From Picochlorum sp. 'celeri' (Eukaryota; Chlorophyta; Trebouxiophyceae), in NCBI GenBank assembly GCA_010909725.1, contig JAACMV010000014.1, positions 496,001 to 560,000 on the forward strand: 64,000 bases of DNA, written 5' to 3'. Positions 53,753-63,321 of the stretch are shown here, piece after piece. The notes under the pieces were generated by a model. It was not told the DNA's origin, did not search any database, and was given only the letters and a program-made list of their open reading frames with translations. Position numbers and translations under genes: made by a program. Each line of letters starts with the position of its first letter. The stretch's first letter is position 1.

Positions 53753-55500
53753 ATGACAGCGAATGTCTCTCGCGTTTTTGGAATGACAGCAATGTCATCA
53801 GCAACGTTGCTGTCACCAGCAGGACAGCGTCGTTTGCGCGTAGAACATTCATCTTCTATGACTATTAATCATTCCTGCGGGAGAATATTGGCAAGGTAGG
53901 TTGTTGGTTGGTGGGAAAGGGTAGTACCCTATTGGTCTTGTTGTTGACTTTCTGTGGTATTGAAACTAAAGCGGATGGCATGATGTGTGTGTGCAGAGGG
54001 ATGATGCACAGGACAAGAAAGGATATGGTGGCAGTACGGGCGGTGGAGGATCATCCATGTCATGTGGATGATGGTGCTGGGTGCTTCCCAGAGCAGGATG
54101 GGAGTGTGATTGTGAGGGACGATTTGGATTCGTTGTTGGAGGTCTTGCCGGTTGATATTCGCGATCCTGTCGCATGTCATCCTCAGAGGACAGAGCTGTT
54201 GGAGGTGGTGCTTGATTTGGGACGTAGGCCAGAGGCTAGGTTTTTGGGTGGGCGTGGAGGAGAGTATTTGAGGGAGGAGTTGATCACGAAGAGCGATTTG
54301 GAGCATGCTATGAGTGCGCTCGGTGATTTTGGAGGGGACAATAGGGCTGGTGTGGAGGGGACTCTTCACAGGATTAGTGCTATTAGGAATAGGCGAGGGG
54401 ATGTGGTTGGGCTGACATGTCGAGTTGGGCGTGCTGTGACGGGCCATATTGATATGATTCGGGATATCGTGGATTCCCCGAATTCAATATTGTTTTTGGG
54501 ACGGCCAGGTGTAGGAAAGACGACGGTGATTCGTGAGATGGCTCGAGTGCTGTCGGATGAGATGCACAAGAGAGTTGTGATTATCGATACATCCAATGAG
54601 ATTGGAGGGGATGGTGATGTGCCACACCCTGCCATTGGCGGAGCTCGACGTATGCAAGTTCCAGACCCGTCTCAACAGCATCGTGTTATGATTGAAGCTG
54701 TGGAGAACCATATGCCTGAGATTGTGATTGTGGATGAGATTGGGACGGAAGCAGAAGCTCTTGCATGCAGGACAATTGCTGAGCGCGGGGTGCAATTGAT
54801 TGGCACGGCGCACGGTCAAGTGTTGGAAAATTTAATGAAGAATCCTACTCTGAGTGATTTGGTCGGTGGAATTTGCTCTGTGACTCTTGGTGATGAAGAG
54901 GCCCGTGCTCGTGGGACGCAGAAGTCTGTGTTGGAGAGAAAAGCCCCACCCACCTTCCCCCTGGTCATTGAAATGCGGGAGAGAGCCATGTGGGTGGCTC
55001 ACTGGGTGGAAGACTCTGTGGATTGTCTTTTAAATGGCAAGATTCCAATTGTCCAGGTTCGTCGAAGAGATGGCAAGGCCACCAAAAATGTGGTTATTGA
55101 GGAGTGTGGGTATGATCAGATGGAGGAGCGATGTAACGGTTCAAATGCTCCTCCATCTATTTCTTCCATCAAGGCAAAGAAAGAGCCAAGTACCATGGAT
55201 GGCATCAACAACTCTGTGTTCGATTCGATGTTTGGATACAGTGAGGGAGGGTTTGGCAGCAGTTTCAGCGCAGCCCCAGTGGAATCAAACCGCCCCAGCA
55301 ATGAGACGGTGTATGGTTGGGCTGCTCGCCTGAGAGACGTGTCGGAAGAAGAGGCATTGGCCGAGCTTGCATCTCTTGGATACACGGATGGCCAGTCACG
55401 AAGACGAGAGAAGTTCTCGTTTGCTCAAGGCACGGGATCCGGCAAGAAGAAGAGCAAACGAGGCTCGAGCAGTAGATCCAATGCTCGTCGCAGAAGATGA
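53753..55500 (+). CDS. Ycf45 / SPD1-type plastid AAA ATPase
   Basis: Exon 1 (53753-53895) encodes a Ser/Thr/Arg-rich plastid transit-like N-terminus. A 101-bp intron (53896-53996) joins to exon 2 (53997-55500), about 548 aa. The ATPase core resembles SpoIIIAA/Ycf45: Walker [19 protein letters not shown] near residue 216, [27 protein letters not shown], Walker [14 protein letters not shown], and [20 protein letters not shown]. In land plants the nuclear homologue SPD1 is needed for early plastid development; cyanobacterial and algal plastid Ycf45 is related. The C-terminus is basic ([18 protein letters not shown]). Start choice rests on the splice. The KDZ element ends about 190 bp upstream. 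Confidence 0.88.
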
Positions 55501-55740
55501 GCATTGGCAGTGTATAGCAATCTACAATGGTTGCAAACAATAAAAAGGAAAAAAAACAACGAATGATGCACCACTTGAATTCATCCGTCATTGTTTTTTG
55601 ATTTCTCTTCCTTTTGTACCATGGAGACTTTTGTACCATCAATGAATCAACGAAAAGCTTGGCGTGTCCTATTCAATTTTTGTGACACCTGTACTGAATT
55701 GATTTCGTTTCATTTTGTCCGTGAATGAATGTAACTTACC

Positions 55741-56349
55741 TCAAGTAGAAACTGCCATCTCAGACGTGGCATTGCTGACTGGACAACCACAATCAATCAA
55801 CCTTCCTCCAGAATCAGTGGCAAATGCAACATATTCCCTCCTGACAGCATTGGCGGGCGTGTTTACCCCAAAATTCATCACATGTGTCAGATTAATATAG
55901 TATCCGTACACATAATACCCCTCATTCTTGTTGTCTATTCCAGCTTGCATGATGTCGTTGACAACAATTGCATGACCATAGACCGGGTTGTTCATCTCAT
56001 CATCAGTCCGATTTTCATACCGTTCTCCATCTGTCGATCCAATTCCATAGTACGGGTGCATAACAACCTCTCTGACTTCCCAGTTTGGTGCATCATTCAT
56101 GTCAGTGTCAGTTTCTGGTATGGAGAAGCAAAAGACGTACGATGACACCGTCTCTGGAGACCCAGTCTTGTTGTACTGCTCAAGAACGGTTTGGACCAGT
56201 GCCTCCTCTCCTCCTTCAATGAGTGATACTCGGGCCTCATGAAGATCCTTCAGGCATGTTTCCAATAAATCAGGTTCAATGAGGGACGCCGTGACAATGG
56301 ACAGCAGCAGGACAAGCACTGCCAAGGGTTTGTTGCAGAGAGTGACCAT
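55741..56349 (-). CDS. Uncharacterised secreted or membrane-anchored protein
   Basis: From the ATG at 56349 this is 202 aa beginning with a signal peptide or anchor (CNKPLAVLVLLLSIVTAS). An alternative in-frame ATG at 56484 would add 45 residues with another hydrophobic run. The exported part has several N-glycosylation sites (NKT, NRT, NLT, NAT), paired aromatic residues (GYYVYGYYIN) and a C-terminal CGCP. The fold is not recognised. The GYYVYGYYIN segment superficially recalls extracellular sensor (Cache-like) domains, but I cannot support that. It is convergent with the SPD1-like gene, 240 bp apart. Confidence 0.6.
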   Translation of the reverse strand: MVTLCNKPLAVLVLLLSIVTASLIEPDLLETCLKDLHEARVSLIEGGEEALVQTVLEQYNKTGSPETVSSYVFCFSIPETDTDMNDAPNWEVREVVMHPYYGIGSTDGERYENRTDDEMNNPVYGHAIVVNDIMQAGIDNKNEGYYVYGYYINLTHVMNFGVNTPANAVRREYVAFATDSGGRLIDCGCPVSNATSEMAVST

Positions 56350-56608
56350 GTTGTACATACAAATCCAATGCGATATTTGATTTATAAATATATACTTCAA
56401 GAGGAAGAATCCTGCCGTGAAAGCAATGGCGGCAGGTTGACAAATGCCACGCCAGACTGAATATTCCAAGAGAGTTGGAGACATGTCATTCCCTCTGACT
56501 GAATGTACTGCTCATAATTATTCGTACACCATGTCAGACTGGTTTACAAGAAGAAAGAATGCATGAATACACCATGAAACAAAAATAAAAAAGCTATCAG
56601 GTATTCTA

Positions 56609-57787
56609 TCAATCACTCTTCACAGGCTGACACACCTCATCCGTCGTCTCACTTCCTCCTCCACTAAACAAGGATTCTGAAAACCCCTCATGGTGCTCCA
56701 ACCCCATCTTCCTTCGCTGCCGAGCTTCAACCCGTCGAACCCGAATACCTTCACTAATAGCAGCTTGAATCAATCTATTGCAGAAATGCCGTGCACCGTA
56801 GTACATGGGTAGGAAAAACTTGAAGACTTGAAGCAATAACGCAGCATGCCAAGAGTAGTATGTGGGGACAAAAAACACCAAGGTCATCATGGTAAATATC
56901 AACTGCATAAACCCAAACATGCAAATCTGTCTATTTGTAGACCCTTGAAGACAGATATCCGCCAATACACTGTTCGACCTCACCGCCCGACGAGCCAAAC
57001 ATTTAAACGATGTGTCCAGATTGTTTGTCTTGATGTACCTTCGATACACCACCTGAACAAAGAACCAATACGACACCTGCCAAACCATATAAAACACCAA
57101 CGGAACAGCAAACAACCAAATACACGTCGTCGATATCCAGTGTTTGGTCATGGTCACCTGAGCAGCTTGTGGGGCTTCCAATGACACACATGCTGTGAAC
57201 TGCAATGCTGTTGCAGGAGACTTCAACAGAGGTGCACAGTATGCAATCTGAGACCAGCTCGACAACCTCGGCAGATGATGATGCGCGTACATGGCCAGAC
57301 CAGGTAATAAATGTATCAAGACGCTAATCGTATGCTCCTGTGACGACATGACCCATGCGCACTGCCAGGCAATCAAGGCAAAACTCACTGGCCCATCAGC
57401 CAAGGCATACAATGATGCTTCAATATGCGGGTCCCGATACGCCGGCGGAAGAATCAAAAACACAATGCAAGCAGTATTCACCCAATAACAGAAATCCAAC
57501 AAAAAGAATACATTCTTTCCCGACTGCGTGAATGCGAAATCATAAATCCTCATGGGAAGAGCCACACAACTAAATATGAGATACACATAGGGCAGAATAA
57601 AGGGATATGCTGCAGCCAGAAATATCAACACCGCAAACACGATATTCCCTGTCGTCATTGTATGCGGTCTCAAGGCAGGAATGCCTTGAGAATGCTGCCG
57701 TTTCGTATTATCCTGCGACGTCCTCTTGCTCCTTCTTCTCTGCAGAGGGTCACACCCACCTTCTCGTGTTCCTTCAACAGGTTTCAT
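56609..57787 (-). CDS. Gpc1-type glycerophosphocholine acyltransferase (DUF2838)
   Basis: 392 aa with about eight membrane spans after a 40-residue basic head. The family hallmark is seen as VALPMRIYDF followed by FFLLDFCYWVNTACIVFLI near residues 75-110. Then come DGPVSFALIAWQCAWVMSSQEHTISVLIHLLPGLAMY near 130-170. Gpc1 acylates glycerophosphocholine to lysophosphatidylcholine, recycling phospholipid head groups in the ER. The identity rests on these motifs and the topology. Start ATG at 57787 gives the head; a second ATG lies at the MTTGNIVF span. Confidence 0.82.
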   Translation of the reverse strand: MKPVEGTREGGCDPLQRRRSKRTSQDNTKRQHSQGIPALRPHTMTTGNIVFAVLIFLAAAYPFILPYVYLIFSCVALPMRIYDFAFTQSGKNVFFLLDFCYWVNTACIVFLILPPAYRDPHIEASLYALADGPVSFALIAWQCAWVMSSQEHTISVLIHLLPGLAMYAHHHLPRLSSWSQIAYCAPLLKSPATALQFTACVSLEAPQAAQVTMTKHWISTTCIWLFAVPLVFYMVWQVSYWFFVQVVYRRYIKTNNLDTSFKCLARRAVRSNSVLADICLQGSTNRQICMFGFMQLIFTMMTLVFFVPTYYSWHAALLLQVFKFFLPMYYGARHFCNRLIQAAISEGIRVRRVEARQRRKMGLEHHEGFSESLFSGGGSETTDEVCQPVKSD

Positions 57788-58250
57788 TATATACTATCCA
57801 CGCTTGCTTATAACTTCTAAATCAGGTGATTATAAAAAACCATTATCATCGTTGCAAACCTTGCCGGTGTTGGATATCTATCTATCTACTGTTTAAAACC
57901 ATTCATCCAGCAATAATGAATTAAATGATATTGATCCACGCGAGAATATCTACTACTCGTGCTATCTTGTCAATCTCTCTTTTACTATTTTTTTAATAAA
58001 ATTAATACTCTCAGTAGAAGTATATATTGCCCATCTCTGTGAGGCAGAAAAGAAACACCATGGCAACAACCCTCCTCGGTCAAGACACACATCTGCTCAT
58101 GATGAGCATGAGGTATCTATAGAGAGAGAGAGAGATGTTGAATGGGCATGTTCCATGTATTTACACACACATATATATCTATATATCATCATCATCATAT
58201 AAGCAAACAAATATCTTATCTTCCTCCTATTATCATTAAGTAGTATACTT
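57788..58250. other. Intergenic spacer with microsatellites
   Basis: 463 bp, A/T-rich. It includes an AGAG run near 58119-58134, an alternating ACACATATATAT stretch near 58165-58185, and a TCATCATCAT run. No gene or RNA was recognised. Confidence 0.4.
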
Positions 58251-58869
58251 CTAATGGTCTTCATATTTGAGCAAAAACGTTGCAAAATCATTGAACGAAA
58301 TCCCTTGAGGAATGGCCAGAGCCTCTTCTCCTTCCTGATCATCTGGAGAAGAAAAAGGTTGACTACCCTTCATAATCATCTGATAGCACAGATACCGACA
58401 TTCATCATCACGTATCGACACTCCCATTGCCGATATAGCATTCTTCAGCTACAATCATACATTCATACAAGATGAGTACACAAACAACAAGTATTCTTTG
58501 CAGACAGACAAGATTCAAACATACTTCTTCTGGAGAGAGCCTACCAGACCCATCCTTGTCCATCATGGTAAAAAACTGCTTCATCTCTTCTAACTCATGC
58601 TCCAATTCTGCCTCTTCAAACTCATCCGTCATCACAGTGAGAAACTCTTGGAAAGTAATCACCCCATCTCCATCCTTGTCCATGCTCTGATACAAATGAT
58701 CCAACTCTGCTGGGGTTGGATGCACCCCCATCTTATTCAAACATGCCTGCAACTCATCCTTTGCAATGGTACCAGAGCCGTCCGTGTCGAAAGCACCAAA
58801 GGCTTGTTTGAGCTCAGAGAGCTGCTGGTCGTAGAAAGCCTTGGACTCAATGTCAGACTCGGGAATCAT
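58251..58869 (-). CDS. Calmodulin-like EF-hand protein
   Basis: Exon 1 (58525-58869, 115 codons) and exon 2 (58251-58448) join in phase 0 across a 76-bp intron, giving 180 aa. Three canonical calcium loops are visible: DTDGSGTIAKDE (28-39), DKDGDGVITFQE (64-75) and DKDGSGRLSPEE (104-115). The intron falls exactly after the last residue of loop 3. The fourth hand, in exon 2, is degenerate: a 15-residue insert (SQPFSSPDDQEGEEA) replaces the loop before ISFNDFATFLLKY. It may be a calmodulin- or centrin-like sensor with three functional sites. Without splicing, the frame would diverge after SPEE. Confidence 0.88.
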
Positions 58870-59025
58870 GGGTATTATTACGACTTTTTATCTGAAAATA
58901 ATAATCATGTGTGTATATGAAGAATGAAGAATTTGTTTTTACTAGTCCCGAGGTCTCCTTATACCCCTATGAGGCCGTTGTCCGACCGGCCAATGGGAGT
59001 GATGATGGTATATGGAGTGGGCCAG

Positions 59026-59373
59026 TCATTGTATGTGTTGATTGAACATTAATAGATCTACAGGGGAAGAAGAAGGGACATTGGCGTGTCCATGACTGTC
59101 ATCTGACATTTTCATGGCCTCGTGCTCTTGGAAACTCGAGTCAAAAGGATCATCCACACCAGTGTCGTTCTCGAAGAGCAAGAAGTCTCCATTCTGCAGG
59201 CAAGTCTTCCTGGTGGCACGCCTTCTGGGTCTTCCGGACTCAACAGGCGCACTTTGGGTCTCAGTTTCTCCTGTTCTTCTTGCTCTTGAAGACGCTGCAT
59301 GCCTTCGTATTTGGCTGTCAGTCACTCTATTGATGGTGAAGTCCTCGTCCACCACTTGGTTTGATGGAAACAT
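59026..59373 (-). CDS. Small uncharacterised basic/acidic protein
   Basis: 115 aa from the ATG at 59373 (the longer frame starts at TTG). It has a basic centre (RRHAASSRARR; RPRRRATRK) and an acidic C-terminal part with DDPFDSSFQEHEA. No known domain was found. Support for it being a gene is modest: its first 18 codons and 170 bp of upstream DNA recur about 945 bp away (60262-60503), where the copy is truncated. The conserved copy of the start (QVVDEDFTINRVTDS) shows the frame is at least partly preserved. Confidence 0.4.
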   Translation of the reverse strand: MFPSNQVVDEDFTINRVTDSQIRRHAASSRARRTGETETQSAPVESGRPRRRATRKTCLQNGDFLLFENDTGVDDPFDSSFQEHEAMKMSDDSHGHANVPSSSPVDLLMFNQHIQ

Positions 59374-59545
59374 GGTTATTATCAAAAGTTTCAATCTTTT
59401 TACATGATTATTCCAAGTATCACATATTGATAGCAGTCAACATGGTCTTTATGGATGAAATGCCTGGCCAACTGGCCGCATCGTAGCATGTTGACTCTTC
59501 CTGACACCAGGTGGAGCTCAGTCAACCCTGAGGTCCAAGTCCGTA
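59318..59545. repeat. Duplicated promoter/5'-end block, copy A
   Basis: About 228 bp covering the first codons and upstream region of the small gene at 59026-59373. It is roughly 85-90% identical by eye to 60262-60503, in the same orientation, including the block TGGCCAACTGGCCGCATCGT. Confidence 0.8.
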
Positions 59546-59574
59546 GACACCAAATCTTTTCTCTTTCAGATCAT

Positions 59575-60088
59575 CTATCTTCCTCCACAAGACAAACTTT
59601 GGTCCGTAGAAAAGTATCCTTGGCTCTTCCATTTGGTATCCCACTTCCCACCTCTTCCACTCTTGCCTTTGACTCTGAAGGACTTGTTTGAATCAGCTGG
59701 CCCAACGGAGCATGTCTTTCCATATGACAGTGTCTTGCAAAACCTTGCACATTTGGATCCTTTCAGATACTTATTCGAGTATGGGCGTCCACAATATCCT
59801 TTGTATTTGTTCTCATTCAGTGTAAACATGACCTGCACGTTTCTGCATCCCTCCGAGCACAAGCATGTCACATCGATGTACCTGTTGAATACCGAGCGGT
59901 CTGATACTGTCCCATTTTGGGAAAATTGAACAGTTCCATCCATATGATCATCACCGCTCCTGCAAAAAGTTGTCCATAGTCTCTATATTCATGAAACACC
60001 AAGCTCGCAATGATACGTACCCCTCAACTCTGAACACAGAGAATATAAAGACCATGCAGGCCAGCACCACAAGATACCTTTGCATCAT
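59575..60088 (-). CDS. Small cysteine-rich secreted protein
   Basis: Exon 1 (60021-60088) encodes a signal peptide (MMQRYLVVLACMVFIFSVFR). A 61-bp intron (59960-60020) joins in phase 2 to exon 2 (59575-59959), 150 aa in all. The mature protein is basic with nine cysteines (TCLCSEGC, GYCGRP, KCARFC, KTCSVG, SCGGR) and ends CGGR. The fold is not recognised. It lies between the two copies of the duplicated promoter block. Secretion and disulfide bonding are inferred from composition. Confidence 0.65.
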
Positions 60089-60261
60089 AACTTTTTGAAC
60101 AAAACCCCGTCTCAATAACGTTTCTATGAAACTTTAAAACTACCATGAAGCAGTCGATGGGATCAATATATGAGATGCTCACAATAAAAGTGGACATCAT
60201 GTCTGACGTGGACTATGACGTTATTCATAACGTTATATCCTTCCCCTTGTATCCTCTACTA

Positions 60262-60503
60262 TCAGTAACTCTATTGATGGTAAAGTCCTCGTCCACCACT
60301 TGGTTTGATGGACGCATGGTTCTTATCAAAAGTTTCAATCTTTTTTTACATTATGATGATGATGATTCCACGTGTCATATAGGTAGCATATAGCAGTCAA
60401 CATGGTCTGTATGGATGAAATGTCTGGCCAACTGGCCGCATCGTAGCACGTTGACTCTTCCTGACACCAGGTGATGCTCAGTCAACCCTGAGGTCAAGGT
60501 CGA
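60262..60503. repeat. Duplicated promoter/5'-end block, copy B, with truncated gene start
   Basis: Repeats 59318-59545. On the minus strand it contains a 30-codon remnant starting MRPSNQVVDEDFTINRVTDS and then diverging to a stop, so the downstream gene body was not copied or has been lost. Confidence 0.75.
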
Positions 60504-61217
60504 CTATCGCGAATATATTCGTCACAATATCTTCCTCGTCTTTGAGTCCTTGCGTCCATGTTTTGTTTTCCGATTTTTTATTTTGTACAAACTTTTCACT
60601 CTGTGCGTCACAAAGGATATCGTTCTAGAAAGTTTGCATCGAAATTCGTCCAAATCACCGCATTTCCACCTTCCGCCAGACCTTTGGCGCTTATTTAATT
60701 TTATTACAGACGGAAGGGTCCGTTTTAAATCGAATCGACAGACCACTTGTTTTGCAGTACCTTGGAGGTTGTACCTTGTTGGTACTGTGAAAGAGACAAG
60801 GCACTTGTGAATTCATGCCATGTGATTTCTTGATACCGAGATGGAATGACGATGACCATCGTTTGCTTCTTTGCATCACAAGGGTTTGGATTCGCCACAT
60901 CCACCACATGCAATAGATGCACCAGATGCAGCAGATGTTTTCTTTGTTGGAAGTAAGGAAGAAGAAGAAGAAAATGTAGAATATCTGGTGAAGGATGTAA
61001 TATCCAAACCCTAGCCTAGTATTAAATTATCATAATACTTTTATGCGATTCGACAAATACTGTTCTATGCGAAAGCTGTAGAAGAAGAGATTGTATGCAC
61101 CAAATTCAATTTGTTGACTTTGTACGAGGACAGGCAGTGAGTATCGGGTATTGTATATTATGGGCATAATGCACGAGATATACATACTTTAATATCTGTA
61201 GTGAGTGATTTGACACC
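60504..61217. other. Intergenic region with no secure gene
   Basis: 714 bp. Several short overlapping minus-strand frames (60522-60922) do not form a convincing spliced product. An inverted repeat CAGTACC-19-GGTACTG lies at 60755-60787, sharing its core with the hairpin at 29527-29549. Confidence 0.35.
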
Positions 61218-63186
61218 ATGGTACGTGGTACAGAGAGTGTCCTCCCTTGAGTCCAACCCGCACCTGTTGCAGTTTATATATATAATAACTCTCTTTGTTT
61301 CTTTTCTGCAGAGTGGTGGAGGGGCTGGCTCGGCGGAAGAGTCTGTCTTGGAGACACCGACATACTCTATAGCTTTGATTTTGCTCGCGTTTCAGGTGGT
61401 GTCGGTTGTGTTTTCCCTCATCGTCAAGGGGATCAGAGGGCATTGTTGAAGAGACGAAAGGTTGGCATGCTGGCTGCAGTAAACCATTCTGTGCACGAGT
61501 TGACGCTGTTGGGATTTGTGTCGTTGGTACTTATTGCTCTTCAAAATACGATAACGAATATTTGTGTCGGCAAGGGGTATTTGATACGAGTTGGACAGTG
61601 CTGAGCTCTGTGTATAGTGAGGGCTACTGCCCATGTTGTTTAGAGCATACAAATAGCGTGCAGCAATGTGTGCTCGAGTATGCAGCGTGTGGGAATAGTT
61701 TGGAGCCTTTTTGTAATTGTGATATGAAGGATCCGTCGTGTGTTGGCGAGGTTGCGGCCTATGAGGCGGTGGAGGAGGAGGAGCAGGGTATATACTGTGA
61801 AGGGCCTCGAACGATTGATGGGTTTCAGTGTTCAGAGGGAAAGGTGAAGGCTGTGTCGTATTTGACATTAGAACAAGTACATTTGCTCATCTTTACGGTG
61901 TCAATCATCCATGTCATCTGTGGTTTTGTGCTCTACGGGATTTGCAGACTACGAGTGAAATTAGAATGGGGTTCATGGGAGAATTGCCCTACGGTGCACT
62001 CTGAAAAGGTACAAGAGGCGCTTGCCGAGTATTTCAAAGGTCTTGATGTACAAAAGGATTTGATGAGAAAGTCACAGGAAGTCGTCAAGCAGGATGGCGC
62101 AGCAGAGGGAGGGGAGGAGATGCACAAGAGTGCATCCTGTCCTAGAATAGATGATGCTCTTGAACAGGGAGAGTCCACTCAGGATGGACCACCAATGCTG
62201 CAACGGTTATCAGCACCATTGCCAAAAGTTTTGCATTCGGATTCATTTATTGTCGCACGAGTCAAGACATTGAGGAAGACTTCCAAGAGTTTTTCTGATC
62301 TGCTTCAATTAGAAAAAGATGTCATGAAACGATGTATCCAGAAAGTGAAGACTGTCTCTAAAAGGATATACGCGTTTTCTATACAGCCTGCATCGTGTGT
62401 GATTCAGGGCATGGGCCCTTTCTAGTCACAAAGAAGCAGTATGCCAAACTGAGAGCCTCATTCATGTACACACACAAAGATGGGATCAAGCTTTGACTTT
62501 CTAAACCATCTTTTACAAAGCATAGAGGAAGATTTCTCCCACCTTGTTGGTATCACACCGATATTTTGGATTGGAATCATTCTGTTTTGGCTCGTCTCTG
62601 GAGCCATGGGATATGCCGTCATGCCAGCAATGATTATCAATGCTGTCGTCATGATCATCCTGAATGCAAAGCTCGTGAGTATCGTACAGAATGTGACGGA
62701 TAGGGGAGGTGCAGCAGTCATGCTGGAAACCAATATATTTGGTTCAACAGACCAGCGTTACTCCCTCCAGCCAATGAAACTCTCCCTCTTCATTTGCTCC
62801 TATTTATTTGCTAGTTTCCTCTTCTTTGTTTGGCAGTTCTCAGCAACGTCCTGCCCATTCTCAGATGCATTTTATCCTCAGTGGGTACTGCCGTGGTGGA
62901 CTATTATTCTGTTCAATTTGGTGATATTCATCCACTTGGCTGCCGTCACCTTTCCAGCCTACTCACTTGCTGTTCAATGGGATCCGACTTGAAAGGCCAT
63001 ATGCTCCCGAAAAGACTGGCCAAAAAACTATTACTAGCTGTAGAAGAAGCAAAGCGCAAGGTCCGGCAAGAAAAAGCAGCAGCCAAGGCAGCAGCGGATG
63101 CAACTCCATGCCAGGCAACTCAATTTCCTAACCCGTCGAAGCGCCTCGAGAGCAATATCCGGAGCTGCATCTGTCTTTGTGTCTGA
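61218..63186 (+). CDS. MLO-family seven-span membrane protein (frame broken by five homopolymer indels)
   Basis: MLO proteins are plant/algal calcium-linked membrane proteins with a C-terminal calmodulin-binding region. The first exon appears to be the ATG alone (61218-61220), followed by a 91-bp intron and exon 2 from 61312. Family segments in order: SVLETPTYSIALILL; HELTLLGFVSLVLIALQNTITNIC; an extracellular Cys-rich loop; YLTLEQVHLLIFTVSIIHVICG with WGSWE; TKKQYAKLRASFMYTHKDG; FDFLNHLLQSIEEDFSHLVGI; then later spans and MGSDLK. The frame is lost near 61438, 61574, 62407, 62482 and 62976. Each is a one-base G or A homopolymer change and restoring any one returns a family motif. Either assembly errors or a very young pseudogene. 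Confidence 0.78.
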
Positions 63187-63321
63187 ACCCACAGATTTAT
63201 CAACCATAGACAAAGAAATTGAATAATATATAAATATATTTAATAGAGAAAGGGTAGTATACCTTGTTTACCATCTTTCAAGGACAACCGACTCCCAACC
63301 GCACATTCAACAACATCAGCC

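Noticed and set aside
58119..58200. Regulatory or CRISPR-like repeat
   Set aside because: These are simple AG, AC/AT and TCA microsatellites without spacers.
60522..60922. Small minus-strand gene(s)
   Set aside because: The overlapping short frames have no shared splice solution, no domain and no signal peptide. They were left as intergenic.
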